Source of the DNA: Symbiodinium natans
Taxonomy: Eukaryota; Sar; Dinophyceae; Suessiales; Symbiodiniaceae
Length of the DNA: 64,000 nucleotides
Direction of reading: 5' to 3'
Assembly (NCBI GenBank): GCA_905221605.1
Contig: CAJNDS010002831.1
Span: forward strand, 159,553 to 223,552
Positions 13,133 to 24,683 of the stretch are shown here, piece after piece. Position numbers and translations under genes: made by a program. The notes under the pieces are model-generated. The model ran no database searches. It was not told the DNA's origin and saw nothing but the letters and a program-made list of their open reading frames with translations. Position 1 is the stretch's first letter, and the number at the start of each line of letters is the position of its first letter.

Positions 13133-13992
13133 AGGATCATCAGCGAGTCAGATGCGACGATCCAGCTCCAGACTACGGCGGTGAAGGAGAACACGGCCTT
13201 GGCACCACCGGCGTTGTCTTGCCGGATTGATTTGGTTCATGGGGTGTCTACAGTGTTCGGAGGGTTTATAGGGTTTATATCTGAGTCATAGGGTTAGAGG
13301 GTTTGGAGGGTTTGGAGGGTTTGGAGGGTTTACAGGGTTCAGAGGCTTTATAGAGGGTTCATATTTACAGGGTTCATCTAGGGTTTACAGTGTTTATAGG
13401 GTTTGCAGGGTTTCTGGGGTTTAGGGTTTAGGGCTTCCTTCGGTTGATTCTGGGGAGCTTTTTGCAGGGGTGCCATTTTGTCAGGGACAGCGCCTGGACT
13501 TTGAGATCCGAACCCTGACGAAGGAGATCGCCGCAAGCAAGGCTTCGCCGAATGTTTTGCCACTGGTTGAGGGTCGACCTGGCGGACCTTAGTTGCCCAC
13601 AGTTTTAGAAGGGTTCGACCTACTCAATAAGCGGTACAGGACTTACTACCAATCTGTAGGTAAATAGGCTCCCAGGTAGAGCTGATTGCGTTCTTCTCGG
13701 CTGTGGGCGTTCCTGGGCAGGTCCAGGCTGCCGCGTCTGAATGGGCGTAGTAGGGGTCGCTCCAACAAACCGAGGTACCCTCGGGCCTAGTTCTCTTTTT
13801 GTAGACCATATGACAGTTAAAACCCTAAACCCTTTAAGGTGTAGACTATATGACAGAAAAGACCCCAAACCCTTTAGGGCTCATAGGGAAGACTCGTACC
13901 TGGAGGCCACGCTCGAGACAGCTGCGGCCTTGCGCAAAGATCAGCGCGACTCCTTCGCCAAGGATGAGACGCGCCCTGACTTGGCGTCCTAA
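13133..13992 (+). CDS. three coiled-coil exons, possibly the 3' end of a gene
   Basis: Exons: 13133-13186 (RIISESDATIQLQTTAVK, GA donor proposed), 13506-13541 (IRTLTKEIAASK, GC donor) and 13892-13992 (SYLEATLETAAALRKDQRDS..., in-frame TAA at 13990). IRTLTKEIAASK resembles the helix L-T-x-E-I-A-A-S-K seen in the dinoflagellate coiled-coil family. The last exon could instead end before the stop at a splice site. CCCTAAA-type repeats lie before the last exon and TTTAGGG-type repeats after it. Confidence 0.4.
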
Positions 13993-14199
13993 GCAGTTTG
14001 GGGGTTTAGGGCTTTTAAGGGTGTGATGCCACGACAGGCCTGACATTGACTGAGCGCCTGTGAGAGAGAGGGCTTTCAAGGTCTGTTTTTAGGGCTTTTG
14101 GGGGGCTTTGAAGGGTTTTAGGGCTTCAGGTTTTTAGGGTTTAGGATTTTAGGCTTCGCGCTTGACGTCTCGAATGTCTGGGACAGAGACAGTCTGGGA

Positions 14200-14200
14200 C

Positions 14201-14239
<39 letters not shown>

Positions 14240-14275
14240 AAGCGAGCGAGAGAGAGAGAGCGAGAGAGAGAGAGG
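14200..14275 (+). repeat. (GA)n microsatellite
   Basis: GA repeats with AAGCGAGC interruptions. Confidence 0.95.
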
Positions 14276-14930
14276 GAGTTTCACGGTCTTAGGGTTCAGG
14301 GCTTAAGGGCCTTCATCACTGTAAAGGGCTTAGGGGAGAGGGTTCAGGCGGTGAAATGATTTCCCTTCCCCCCTTGCACGGAGAGGTCCCTCAAGGAGAA
14401 CATCGAGGCGGTTGGTGGCTCAGCGGGAGGAGGGGGAAGCCGGCGCCTTTTGTGGGGAGGGGGGGGGTGGTGGGAGGGCTTGTGGTGAGTGGGAGGGTTT
14501 CTGTGCATTTTCGGGAATTTGGTCCCGAAAACTTGTGCCTCGGGCTTTGTTTGAGGCTTAAAGCTTTCAGGACCGCGAGGGTATGTAACATGTAGCAGCA
14601 AGAATCCTCGCTGATTCTCGGACAAAAACGCGGTCGCGGGCCCCCTTTGCAAGCCTGAGACTTGCTAAGCCTTCAAAAAAGGAAACTAACACCCAGAGAG
14701 CCCGGGATTCTTGGTTAGTATGATTTAAGGAATTATGCTCCTTCATGAAAGCGATATTGGGCTCTTTGCGCATACCCCCCTGTATAACTTAACCCCCCCC
14801 CCCCCCCCCCCCCCGCCCCCCGCTTCTAGAAAAATAAGCATAAGCCGCTGTGGAACTTTAACTCTACCCCCCTCACATTCACCCACCCTGGAAACCCCCC
14901 AAAAGCTCCACAAGAGCCCCACGACAGCAG

Positions 14931-16651
14931 GTCTCCGCCGCTGTTGCCGCCTTTGCGGTGTCTGGCAGCTCTCTGCTGCAGTCGGAGAGCACCCTGGCCA
15001 GGTGCCGGAGCTTTTGTTGAATGGTCCAGGGCTTGTTTGGTTGAGTTCGAGTTCATAGGCTCTTAGGCTTTACAGTGCATAGGTACAATCAGTCGGCCTT
15101 TTTGGGCGTCGGTCTCTCCGAGTCCAACCAAATCATCAACAATGATCTATGAAAACCTAAACACCTACACTGCTATTCAACCTTAGGACTAAGCGATTCG
15201 GGGTTCTGCCTTCTACCCCACATCTAGCATCCTGGTACATGCACTTCTGATAGGGCTCGTGAGGAAGTTGGCGCCATCCTCCCACCCACATGCAGGCTGA
15301 AGCAAGTGGTGCACAGCAACTACGACAAGATCCGGTAACATGGCAGCCCCCAGGGTGATTTTTTTCTAGGACTGTACCTAGGACCCCTAAGGTTGTACCC
15401 TTGGGCTTGGGGACCCTGTTGAAAGATCCTCCAAGGGATTCTAAGGGCCACATTAGGAGTATATCAAGAGAAGCTCTAAGGTTGTACAGCCGTACAACCT
15501 TAGGGTTCCGAGTATGTCTCCCTTGAATTTTATCAAGGTTTATCCCAAGAACAGGCCCGCTTTGGTACCCTCATCATGAACATCTCTACCAAACCCCAAC
15601 TTGGGACCCGTCATCAAGAGCCAGACCTCCCGCCTCCCCCCCTTGGCGAACTCGTCCACAATATGGAGGCCCTTTGTTCTATGGAGCCCTCTTACACAAC
15701 CGTAGTTTTTTTTGTCTGCCACCAGATCAACCCCCGAAGGGAAACATCACCAGCACTGAGGGCAAAGACCACAAGAGCCGAACGAATGCTTCTCGACGAC
15801 TTCTTGAAGGCGGGCTGTAGAAGCCCTTCGGGAGAAGACTGCAGGAAGCTGTGGCGAGAACTCGCGAAGCAAGGCCCTAACAAGAGCCTCGGCTCAGTAG
15901 AACCGGCTCTACAAGCCATGCAAGCTCTCATGGGATTGATCTTTCTGAGGTGGCCCTTCCATCCTTATATCTTTCTTAACCATTTTTCTAAAATCATAGC
16001 CCTTCTTACGAGGGCTGCTCTCAAGCTTGCCTGACTCAAAGGAGGGCCCTGCAAAGTAGAGATGAGATGGCGCCTGGCAGGATCCAAGTCAGTTCACCAA
16101 GGGGGCCGGGTTCCTCCAGAAGCAGGGCGGCGAGGTGCTTTTCCGAGGTTTTAGGGCTTAGGGTTTAGGGTTTAGAGTTTAGGGTTTGGGGTTTGGGGTT
16201 TAGGGTTTAGGGTTTAGGGTTTGCGTGTGGGCGAAGGGTTGCGGAACTCAGGGGGGTTCAGGGTTGCTTTGGGGATCGGGCGTGCAGCAGAGTGGGTACT
16301 TTGAGTCGTTGAGACCTATGTGATTGCTCAGAGCTCATTTCATTGAGGGTTGAATGTTTCGGGGCTTTTATGAAGACGTGAAGACTTTCTAAACCCTCAG
16401 AATGCAGGCCCGCCCGTAAGCAAACGTGTTAACCCCAGCCACGTCAACCCTCGTCCTTCACAAAGAAGAAGGGCTTTAAACACACCACCAACCCCCCAAA
16501 GGTCACCAAAATACTACACTAAACCACTAACAACCACTAAACACCACCAAAAAAACCACTGCTTCAACAAAAGCCACTCAAAAACCGGATTGGAGCCTCT
16601 CCTTGCAGCCAGGAGGAAGGTCCAGTGGACACCGTGGTGGGCCTCCTGCAG
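14931..16651 (+). CDS. candidate exons including a peroxiredoxin-like fragment
   Basis: Exons with AG acceptors and plausible donors: 14931-15001 (VSAAVAAFAVSGSSLLQSES, donor GTGCCG; hydrophobic, could be part of a leader or targeting peptide), 15776-15896 (AERMLLDDFLKAGCRSPSGE..., donor GTAGAA), 16081-16147 (DPSQFTKGAGFLQKQGGEVL then FR, donor GTTTTA), 16613-16651 (EEGPVDTVVGLLQ, GC donor). The third reads like the QGG..LF segment of AhpC/TSA-type peroxiredoxin-like proteins (PRXL2 group), which is an inference from a short stretch only; the catalytic part was not found. It is not certain that all four belong to one gene. The donor of the third exon is embedded in a TTTAGGG-type block. Confidence 0.4.
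16144..16226 (+). repeat. TTTAGGG block starting at an exon end
   Basis: Begins at the proposed 5' splice site of the exon at 16081-16147. Confidence 0.9.
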
Positions 16652-16785
16652 GCTGAGTGCCTCTCACCGGTCTCTTAGCACTCGCCCCTATGATATGCGT
16701 TTAGGGTTTCGGGTTTAGGGTTTAGGGTTTGGGTTTAGGGTTTAGGTGCTGAATACCTGACTTCTGGCGAGAAGAGCTTCGACCT

Positions 16786-16853
16786 CTTAGAGCTGGCGAA
16801 GCTGCCCAGGCCATGGTGGGCGACTTCCAGCGCGATCTCAAGGCACCAAAACC
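16786..16853 (+). CDS. possible exon
   Basis: A short open stretch between two TTTAGGG blocks; one frame gives LRPLRAGEAAQAMVGDFQRD and another a different helical peptide. Frame and borders are undecided. It could follow the peroxiredoxin-like exon at 16081-16147. Confidence 0.25.
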
Positions 16854-17364
16854 GGAGTTTCGGGTTTAGGGTTTAGGGTTGTGCCAAAAAAGGGTTTAGG
16901 GTTTAGGGTTAGGGCGACTCAAAAGCCGACTCAAAAGCCCCCTGAGCTTGTGATTTTTTGTTGGGGGCGGGGTTCAGTCAACAAGCAAGCAAAGGTTTAG
17001 GGTTTTGATCTGGGCTAGTCACTGAAGGGGATGCATTTTGGGATGGTCCCGCTTGGGTTTTTTGAAACCCTTGTTGAACCCGGGTCCAGTCAACCCTATC
17101 ATAGTTTCAATAATCGTAAACTAAGCTCTTTTGAGGGGGGGGGGAAATCCAACAAATACTTTCGTCTAAGAAACAGCAGACTCAGTATTCGTCAGGCGCT
17201 TTGTCCTCAGCCTCTGGTTTCTTATGATCTCCCCAAGCACGAGGTCAGGCAATCTGAGTAAAGCTGGGGCTGTTTATATGGGCCCTAAACCTTAAACCCT
17301 AAACTCTAAACCCTAAACCATGACCTATAATCCCATGGGGTTAGGTTCCCACCCGAAGCAGCAG

Positions 17365-17433
17365 ATGGCAATGCGCCGAGCCCTGTGGCAGGAGGAGCAG
17401 GAGGAGGACGCAAAGCTGGAGAAGAGCTACCAG
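17365..17433 (+). CDS. coiled-coil exon
   Basis: After GCAG, 23 codons read MAMRRALWQEEQEEDAKLEK then SYQ, ending at CAG before GAACTA (GA donor proposed). A CCCTAAA block lies just upstream, and a small inverted-repeat element begins four bases after the exon end. It could be the last visible exon of the preceding candidate gene or an isolated exon of another; no stop is assigned. Confidence 0.45.
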
Positions 17434-17436
17434 GAA

Positions 17437-17510
17437 CTATATCCCCCTTGGGATTTTGTTAAAATAAAACCCAAGAGGATATTAAAATAATACTTTTATT
17501 ACGGTTCAGA
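17437..17510 (+). mobile_element. element family B, copy 1 (3' end diverged)
   Basis: Begins CTATATCCCCCTTGGGATTT and contains AACCCAAGAGGATATTAAAA, so CCCCTTGGG and CCCAAGAGG can pair. It starts 4 bp after the proposed exon end at 17433. The right edge is uncertain. Confidence 0.55.
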
Positions 17511-19302
17511 ACCAGGTGAACCCTAAGAGGGTTCATTTGGTTCATGTACCTAGTAAGGATTATAGTAGTACAGGGCATATCGTCCCAATTTTGGGGCTCA
17601 TTTGGTTCCCAAGGAAGGGCCCCCCTTCTGCAAAGATCCCGCCCCCCCGCCTTCAGAACAAACGGGAACACAACCTTTCAAGAATCACTCTCAAGCCCAT
17701 AAACTTCTATAAACCCTCTAAACCCTAAACTAAGATAGCCTAAGTCGAGAAATCGCGTTTTGAGCTCCTTCCCTCAAAGCCCCCCCCCCCCCCCCAAAAA
17801 AAAAAAAAAAAACCTACAAAACCCTCCCTTGGCTCGCCAGTTGCACTGTTGACAGACCCGTCGACTTTCAGCAAAATCCCTCCCCCCTGGTTTCCCCCCT
17901 CCTCTCCCCCCCGCAACCCTGGAGTAGGGGCTGGTGGCCGCCAAGTCTGGCGAGGCTGGGCGTCAGTTCAAGTTGCGAGGGCGTGGGGTGAAGTCGCCTT
18001 GTCGAGCTCAGGCTTAGGCTGTCTTTGTCGTTGTGTTGTTTCACTGAGGGTTCGCTTTCGTTGTTCTTTAGTTCTTTTCTGGCTTGTCGTCTCCTACGTC
18101 CTACGAAAGGAAGGATTCCCACCTGGTTTCGCTCCTTAAGAAGTATACTGCTTCCGACGAGGGTAAACTTCCACAACGACTATGATCAGCCCGCCAGTGG
18201 TGTTGCAGGAATGCACAACCCGCGTCGCACCAATGTGGCATCAGCCACAAAGCACCCGACAACAGTGCTCTTCGACATATAGTGTTTCGGCTCCTGTGAG
18301 GCTTGAGGGATCTAGGTTTCTTCCCAGCTTACGAAGGGGAGGAGAGGGGGGGAGAGCAGGTGACTGCAGCCGAGGAGCAAGTCACAACCAAGGACTTGGG
18401 GGGGGGGGGGGGCTTGCTTGGGAAATCTTAGCCTGCACTGGTCCGACCCCGTGAGCCTGCAGACCCTCTGTATTGGGGCGGGATGGCTTGAGGGTTTAGG
18501 ATTTGGGGTTCATGTTGTTCAGTTGCTTTGGGAGGTGTCCCTCGTGACCTCTTGGGGACATCTCTTGGGGGTCCAAAGACGGTCGCGGCCCAAAGTTCGC
18601 AAGGGGGCGTCGGGACGCTCATGAGCTTATTATGTAGCGGCTTGGGACGAGGGTTCAAAGTCCAGGGTTTGCTTTACTTGGTTTTTGGAGGCTGCCCGAC
18701 AAGCCTGGGCAACTTCCGATTTATGTGGACTTCCTTTGCAGGTGCTGATCTGGAGGTAGGTCTGCTGGGCTGGATGCTGCAAACTCTGCAAACCACTTGT
18801 TTAAGGGATGCTGTTTAATGCTTGTGGTTTTGGGTTCGAGTCGAGGCCACATTTGCCTGGGTTGCTTAGCGCGCCACGTCCCTCTGCAACCTGTTGCAGT
18901 CCCTGATGTATTCTTCTCAAGCCGGAGAATCCACCATGTAGCTTCAGCAAGTTTCCAGCTACTCTAGGGCCTACTAGGCTTGAGGGTTGAGGGTTATATA
19001 AGTTTTGGCAGAGCTCGACACCTTCCTTTCTAAGGCCACAGGGAGGATTCGCAAATGCGCCTCTTGGTCAGTCATAGCAGCAACATACATCCCCCTGCTG
19101 GTTTGACTTCGGAGGCCGAAGGTGAGCTTTTTAGTCCTGTAGCCCCCCCCCTTCATTATGCGCAAAGCCACTGATGCATAAAATCAGCATGGCACGGTCT
19201 TGGGATGGGTTTAAAAGGCCCGAGGTTAGCTCACGCAAGTCAGCTTGAGCTTCACTCACATATGCAAAACACGCTTCTTAAAACGAGGTGCTTAGGTTGC
19301 TG
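17511..19302. other. no firm gene
   Basis: C/A homopolymer pair at 17780-17811 and a G-run at 18400-18412. An open frame at 18179-18282 ends in a stop (HNPRRTNVASATKHPTTVLF); weak. Confidence 0.4.
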
Positions 19303-20005
19303 ATGGCCGCGGCGCCATGTGTGAGGCCACACCGTGGAGCGCTTGTTCCAGCACGGCCTGGACGGGCATCCCAAGCCCAAGTGCCCATCTTCGCCAAGGC
19401 AGCGACCAAGGCCTCAGCGGCCTCAGCGGCCTCAGCCAAAGCTCGGCCTCTGGTGACCACGGTGAGACCGGTGAGACCGGTGACACCGCGGCCGGAGGCT
19501 CCGCTGATGTTGGCTCTGCCGGTGCCAGCCGTGCCAGCAGTTCCAGCAGTGCCTCCGCGTCGAGCGTTTCCAGCGTCTCCTTCGGGCGACACGACGACGT
19601 GGAACAAAGCCACTGCACCGCACCCAATGACATCGCAGGCCCTTGCGCTGCCAGCGGCTGGGCGAGCGAATGCGGAGATGGTGAAAGTGGAGGCCGCGGA
19701 GCCAGAGAAAGCGGCGGAGCCGGTGAAGGTGGAGCGGCCGGAGACGGTGCAGCAGGCAGAGAAGGCGGAGGAGCCCGAGAAGGCGGAGCCGCTGTGTGAG
19801 GGTATGCAGCAGAAGCTGCAGGAGTGGTGGCAGCGCGTCCAGGGCCGGGCCGGGCCGTCGCAGGGCAGCCAAGCGCAGCGCCGGGAGCGGGAGCGCGCCC
19901 GCTTGAAGGCCGACCTGGCGCGGGAGGAGCTGGACGAAGAGGTCCGGTCCGCACACTTTGCACGGTCGTCTATGTTATGACAATCTATATCAGATGTAAT
20001 ACATA

Positions 20006-20043
<38 letters not shown>

Positions 20044-20048
20044 GTGTG

Positions 20049-20091
<43 letters not shown>

Positions 20092-20237
20092 AAAGCCCGC
20101 AGATTTTGACACTTGTGCGTGTGCAGGCACGGCGCCGGGAGGCCTCGAAGCAGCTGCGCAAGGAGCAAACCTTCCTGCGCCTCGTGGCCGCGGGCCGGCT
20201 GCTGGCCCTCGACCTCACGGCGAACCTGCGGGACTGA
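19303..20237 (+). CDS. two-exon gene, Ala/Pro-rich N-terminus and basic coiled-coil C-terminus
   Basis: Exon 1 at 19303-19941 starts at an ATG and ends ...AREELDEE before a GTCCGG donor. Exon 2 at 20127-20237 starts after GTGCAG and ends with TGA (...LLALDLTANLRD). The join is phase 0 and gives about 249 residues. The first 130 residues are low-complexity Ala/Pro/Val (AVPAVPAVP repeats). Then comes a Lys/Glu stretch (EPEKAAEPVKVERPE), then a charged helix MQQKLQEWWQRVQGR and QRRERERARLKADLAREEL continuing into ARRREASKQLRKEQ. The 185-bp intron is mostly CA, TA and CT microsatellite. Function not recognised. The very high GC opens several overlapping frames on both strands here; I chose this one because only it continues through a splice into a clean coding exon with a stop. 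The N-terminus could instead be part of a longer exon starting upstream. Confidence 0.6.
20004..20090 (+). repeat. (CA)n(TA)n(CT)n compound microsatellite
   Basis: Fills most of the intron at 19942-20126. Confidence 0.95.
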
Positions 20238-20708
20238 CGCTCTGACTTAAAAAAACAATATGCCTTCTCCTAAGTGGTTCAAGAGCCACAAGCTTCTTCT
20301 TGGTTTTATGGGGCGCGTAGGGTTTAGGTTTAGGGTACATAGTACAGTCTATGTCCCCCCAGCAAAGATGCAGCCGCACTTAGGTGAGGGGAGGGAGGGT
20401 TGGTTTCCCTGTACCTGGATACAATAGCCGCCCCGAAAATGAAGCTCGCGGCATCCAACAGGCCTCAACCTCTTGCACTTGGTCGCCTTCAACCTTCAGG
20501 GACACCATATTCATGACAGGTATAGGCCCTAAACCCCTCTGAACCCTATAGAACCCTACAGAACCCTCTAGAACCCTATACCTAAACCCTCTGAACCCTA
20601 GATAGAACCCTACAGAACCCTCTAGAACCCTATAGAGCGCTATAGAACCCTATAGAACCCTATGAACCCTCTTAAGGGCCGTATGATGGTTGCCGGTGCC
20701 GAGGTCGG

Positions 20709-23700
20709 ATGCTGTCGAGCCTAGGCTCTGCGGACGCACTCAGCGAGGCGCTGGCAGAGCTGTTGCTTCCTCAGCCTTTAAGACCGAATTCTGCTCTTCC
20801 CTCTAAGCTCTAGGGTTTCATCAGGGCTTAGGGTTTATCGGCTTTAGGGTTTAGGGTTAGCTTAGGGTTCAGGGTTTATAGTCAATATGGGCGGGGAGGG
20901 AGATTTGGGATGTTTGGTGTTGAGTTTCTATCGGGGCTGTTGTGGCCTTTGTTTGTGTTTGAGATGTTTGGATTTGATTGTGACGGCTTCCCCTCAACGA
21001 AGTGCCCCTCGAATATCTCCATTCCTAGATCCAACCTGCAGCCGTCTGATCGAAACAGTTCCTCCCCGAAACCTTCCAGCATATTTTCTTGACTAACAGC
21101 CTTCCGAAAAGACCCCTTCCTAAACCCTAAAACCTCTAAACCCTAAGCCCCCAACAAAATCGCTGAGGCTGCTAACTCTGCGCAGGGCCAGGGGCCTTTG
21201 CGCGCGGCTGCATCAGGACTGGGGCTGTTTCGGTAAGCCAGTGGTGCCCATCCTGAGACCCTACCTACCTACAGCTTTTCAATACCAAAAAGGCTTTGCA
21301 ATACCAAAAAGAGGGGTGCTTACTTGCGCCCAGTCTGTAGCTAAATAGGGTCCCAGGTTCCTCTACCATTCAGGAGGCCCTGTTCGTCCTGAAGCAGGGG
21401 CCATGTGGCTCCAAGAAATGCTCTTTGTCAAATCCGGTTTGTGTTTTCTGGCGTCATGACTTGGCAGGAACCCCAAAACCTAGCTTAGCGAAGCATCTTG
21501 TTCTAAGGGCGTTATGAATAGCCTAAACTTGGAGGTTCATGGTACTGATTAACCAACAACAACTGTACTTTTAACTGTACTTGCAACCATAATAGGGCAC
21601 TTGAGGGGCCCACAAGTGGCCTATAAGTCCAGCTACAATTGGGTAACAAGCACCATGAACCTGCAAGAAAGGTCAGTGTCACCTGAAGATAGCAACTCCC
21701 TTATTCTCAGTTTTCAAGGCCCAGTAAAATCCTAGCAAAAGGGGAGCTTGATCAGGATGGGCTATTCTACCCTATAATTCCTTAAGAGGCCCTTTATAGG
21801 GTTCATTATGGGGATTCTAAGGCTTAATGGCCCATCCCCTAAACCCTAAACCCTAAACCCTAAACCCTAAACCCTAAACCCTAAACCCTAAACCCTAAAC
21901 CCTAAAGCCTAAACCCATCCTGGGATGGTCACTGAGATGTTCAGGATCAGCGCCAACTCGATCAGGACTTCGCAGGCCAGTGCCAGCTGAAGGAGGCCGG
22001 CCTCCCTCAGGAACCCTAAACCCGAAACCCGAAACTTTAAACCCTAAACCCGAAACCCTAAACCCTAAACCCTAAACCCTAAACCCTAGACGAACTAGGA
22101 AGAACCCACTTCGTAAACCCAACACCCTAAACGCCTTGCCTGCGCGTGCGCTACTTGCGACCGTCGAAACTCGAAGAGCCACCCTGAAAGAGGTTTTTGA
22201 GGGTTTAGGGTTGTGTGAGCATGAGGTTCCCGGCAGCTGCGCAGTCCTGGTTGCAAAAGGGTTTGGGGTTTGAAGCTTAGGGTTTAGGGTAGTAAGGTAC
22301 CCAAACCCCAAACCCCAAACCCAAACCCCAAACCCTAAACCCTAAACCCTAAACCCTAAACCCTAAACCCTAAACCCTAAACCCCAATCCCTAAACCCTA
22401 ATCCCCAAACATATAACCCCTTAAGTAGGAGGCGAGCCGCCAGCGGCGCTTGGCCCTCCTCCGGCGCTTGGCGAAGCTGGCCGACCCCGAGTCGGACGCG
22501 GGAGCTCAGGAGGCCCAGGAGGACCCGAGCAAGGGTTTAGAGGGTTCAGGGTTCAGGGTTCAGGGTTTAATAGGGTTCAGGGTTCAGGGTTTAGGGTACG
22601 GGTTTATAGGGTTTAGGGTTGATAGGGTTTAGGGTTTATAGGGTTCAGGGTTTGGGGTTTAGGGTTTATCGGGTTTAGGGTTCAGGGTTTGGGGTTTAGG
22701 GCTTATAGGGTTTAGGGTGTTGCCAAGGGAGCCCATGAGGCTCAGGAGGACCTGAGAGCTAAGTCCCGTTTACAAAGCACGATGCGGTTTGGGGTTTTTA
22801 GGGGTTTTTAGGGGGTTTTAGGGTTTTTAGGGTTACAAAGCAGGATACGGTTCATAGAGTTTAGGGAGTTTAAGGTTGTCGGACCTAATCAAGCCCTCTA
22901 AACCCTAATCCCCCTCAAATCCCTCAACCCTGCAGAAACCCTAGTAGCCTAACCCCCCGTCGAAGCCCCTAAACCCTAAACCCTAAACCCTAAACCCTAA
23001 GCCCTAAGCCCTAAACCCTAAACCCTAAACCCTAAGCCCTAAGCCCTAAGCCCTAAACCCTAAACCCCAAACCCTAAACCCTAAACCCTAAACCCAAACC
23101 CTAAACCCCACATAAACCCTACAGTGAAGAGGTGGCCCAGGAGCCTCTCCTGTGGCTGACGGCCGGCGGCGCGCCCCTGCTGGCGGAGTTGGCGCACGAA
23201 GCACCTGGGGCTTCCAACTTCCCATATCCCCCTCGGGATTTTTTTGTTTACATAAAAGCCAAGAGGATATTAGAAGTATTAGTATTATTATTTTGGTTTA
23301 TATAAAAAACCCAAGAGTGTATTTCAAAATAGTGTGTTTATCAAGTTTCTAAGGGCAGTATAGTTTCAGAAGGTTGGGGCTGCGGGGGGTTTACCCCCTT
23401 GAACCCAACGTGTCGGGGTCCCCCCCCTCTTCTTCCCCCACCCGACTCTCCGACCCCAGAACCCACCCTTAAAGAAAGGGCAAAAAACTGGGAGACCCAA
23501 GTGCATCCATAGGCCAGCGCCGACGGCCTAGATCTGGAAGCTGCCAGCCTCAAGACTGTGGCCCCCGAGCTGCGCGACGCACAGGCGCGGGAGGGGCGAG
23601 AAGTGGGGGGCCCTTAACACTGGGCTCCTCCCTGAAATACGGTGCAGTAGGGTTTGGGGTATTCAAAAAGCGAAGCATCACCTCAAAGAACTGCCCAGGC

Positions 23701-24461
23701 AGGAGGGCATAAGGAGGGTTTTTGGCATTGCAGACAAAATTCGATCCGCCTTGTCCACACGGCCTGCAGGGCAGCAAGGATATGGACATTTTGGAGGCTG
23801 CCCGATACAGCGCAGCATCCCAACAGACCTTGCTCATGTCTTCAGACTGGAACCCGCCGAAATCTACACAACCTTAAGCCCGAAAAGACCCGGAAAAAAG
23901 ACCGAAAACCCTTATAAGCCCAGCAGAGGCGTTGGTGCGAGAGCTGCGCGACCTCCTGACCCAGGCCGGGCCCCGGGAATGCCGCCATCCGAAACTGTAG
24001 GGCTCAGCGCTTCAAAAGAGGGGTTTAGGGTTTCGGGTTTAGGTTTATAGGTTTAGGGTTTAAGCGTAGTAAGGGCAGTGTCATATAACGCAAATAAAAG
24101 CGTGTGAGCCGGGGGGTCTGACGTCGAACAGGTCTCTGGAGTAAAGCATGGGATCTGCTACGGCGGGAGCCATGCTTCAGCTGCCAGGGAATCTGAAACC
24201 CTCAGCCGAGGCAAGAAAACCCCTACAGAAGCACTGTACATCCCGATCGACCCTTAAAACCCGGCAGGCCCTATGAATCCCATCAACCCCATATAAACCC
24301 TATGAACCCTATGTATAAGAAGCCCCCCCCCCCCCCAAAAAAAAAAAAAAAAAAAAACCACTCGAAGAACCCCTGTTTAGAGTAACCCCTCCCCCCCCCC
24401 CCCCCCCCCCCCCGCCCAGGCGAATCTGAACCAGCCCCCCGTGAAGCGGCGGCGGCCCGAG
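20709..24461 (+). CDS. multi-exon gene of unknown function (about 8 candidate exons)
   Basis: Candidate exons: 20709-20779 (ATG; MLSSLGSADALSEALAELLL), 21186-21232 (GTAAGC donor; GQGPLRAAASGLGLF), 22429-22534 (EASRQRRLALLRRLAKLADP...), 22728-22767 (GAHEAQEDLRAK), 23141-23208 (EPLLWLTAGGAPLLAELA), 23532-23602 (LEAASLKTVAPELRDAQARE), 23929-23964 (ALVRELRDLLTQ), 24420-24461 (ANLNQPPVKRRRPE, GTAGCT donor). All follow AG, mostly AG|G. Leu/Ala/Arg-rich helical character; no family recognised. The end of the third exon (GAQEAQEDPSK) and the fourth exon (GAHEAQEDLRAK) look like a duplicated exon unit. Whether these exons form a gene separate from the coiled-coil gene that follows at 25.1 kb, or its N-terminal part, cannot be settled from sequence alone; no stop codon was assigned. 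Confidence 0.45.
21527..21667 (+). mobile_element. MITE-like element family A, copy 1
   Basis: About 140 bp bounded by inverted repeats ACTTGGAGGTTCATGGTACT at the left and GCACCATGAACCTGCAAG at the right; internal CTGTACTT and GGGCACTT..GGGGC blocks are shared with the other copies. No coding capacity. Confidence 0.7.
21836..21915 (-). repeat. CCCTAAA block
   Basis: About eleven heptamers, almost perfect. Confidence 0.95.
22303..22415 (-). repeat. CCCTAAA block before an exon
   Basis: Ends 13 bp before the exon at 22429. Confidence 0.95.
22535..22720 (+). repeat. TTTAGGG-variant block after an exon
   Basis: Starts at the proposed splice site after 22534. Mixed TTCAGGG, TTTATAGGG and TTTAGGG units. 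Confidence 0.9.
22976..23115 (-). repeat. CCCTAAA/CCCTAAG block
   Basis: Heptamers with CCCTAAG variants in small runs; lies 25 bp before the exon at 23141. Confidence 0.95.
23223..23363 (+). mobile_element. element family B, copy 2
   Basis: Begins CATATCCCCCTCGGGATTTT; has GCCAAGAGGATATTAGAAGT, a partial internal duplication with ACCCAAGAGTGTATTTC, and ends TCTAAGGGCAGTATAG. It follows the candidate exon at 23141-23208 by about 15 bp. Confidence 0.55.
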
Positions 24462-24683
24462 GTAGCTTTAGCTCTGCTTCCCGGCAAGGCCTAGGAATTA
24501 GAACAAGGTGTTTAAGGTACGTAGTAGGGTTGGGGGTCCTGTGGGGTTTAGGGATAACAGGGATTTTTGTGGGATCACGTCGGGTGTAGGGATGCTACAT
24601 GGTTCGGGGGTAGGTTTGAGAAAGTGCGGCTTCAACTGGAAATGCTTTAAGGTGAATGCGCTTTGGTTCTATCGAAGGGACAG

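Noticed and set aside
19292-19963. Long minus-strand and alternative plus-strand frames over 19.3-19.96 kb
   Set aside because: Several frames stay open because of very high GC; only the + frame at 19303 continues across a splice into an exon with a stop.
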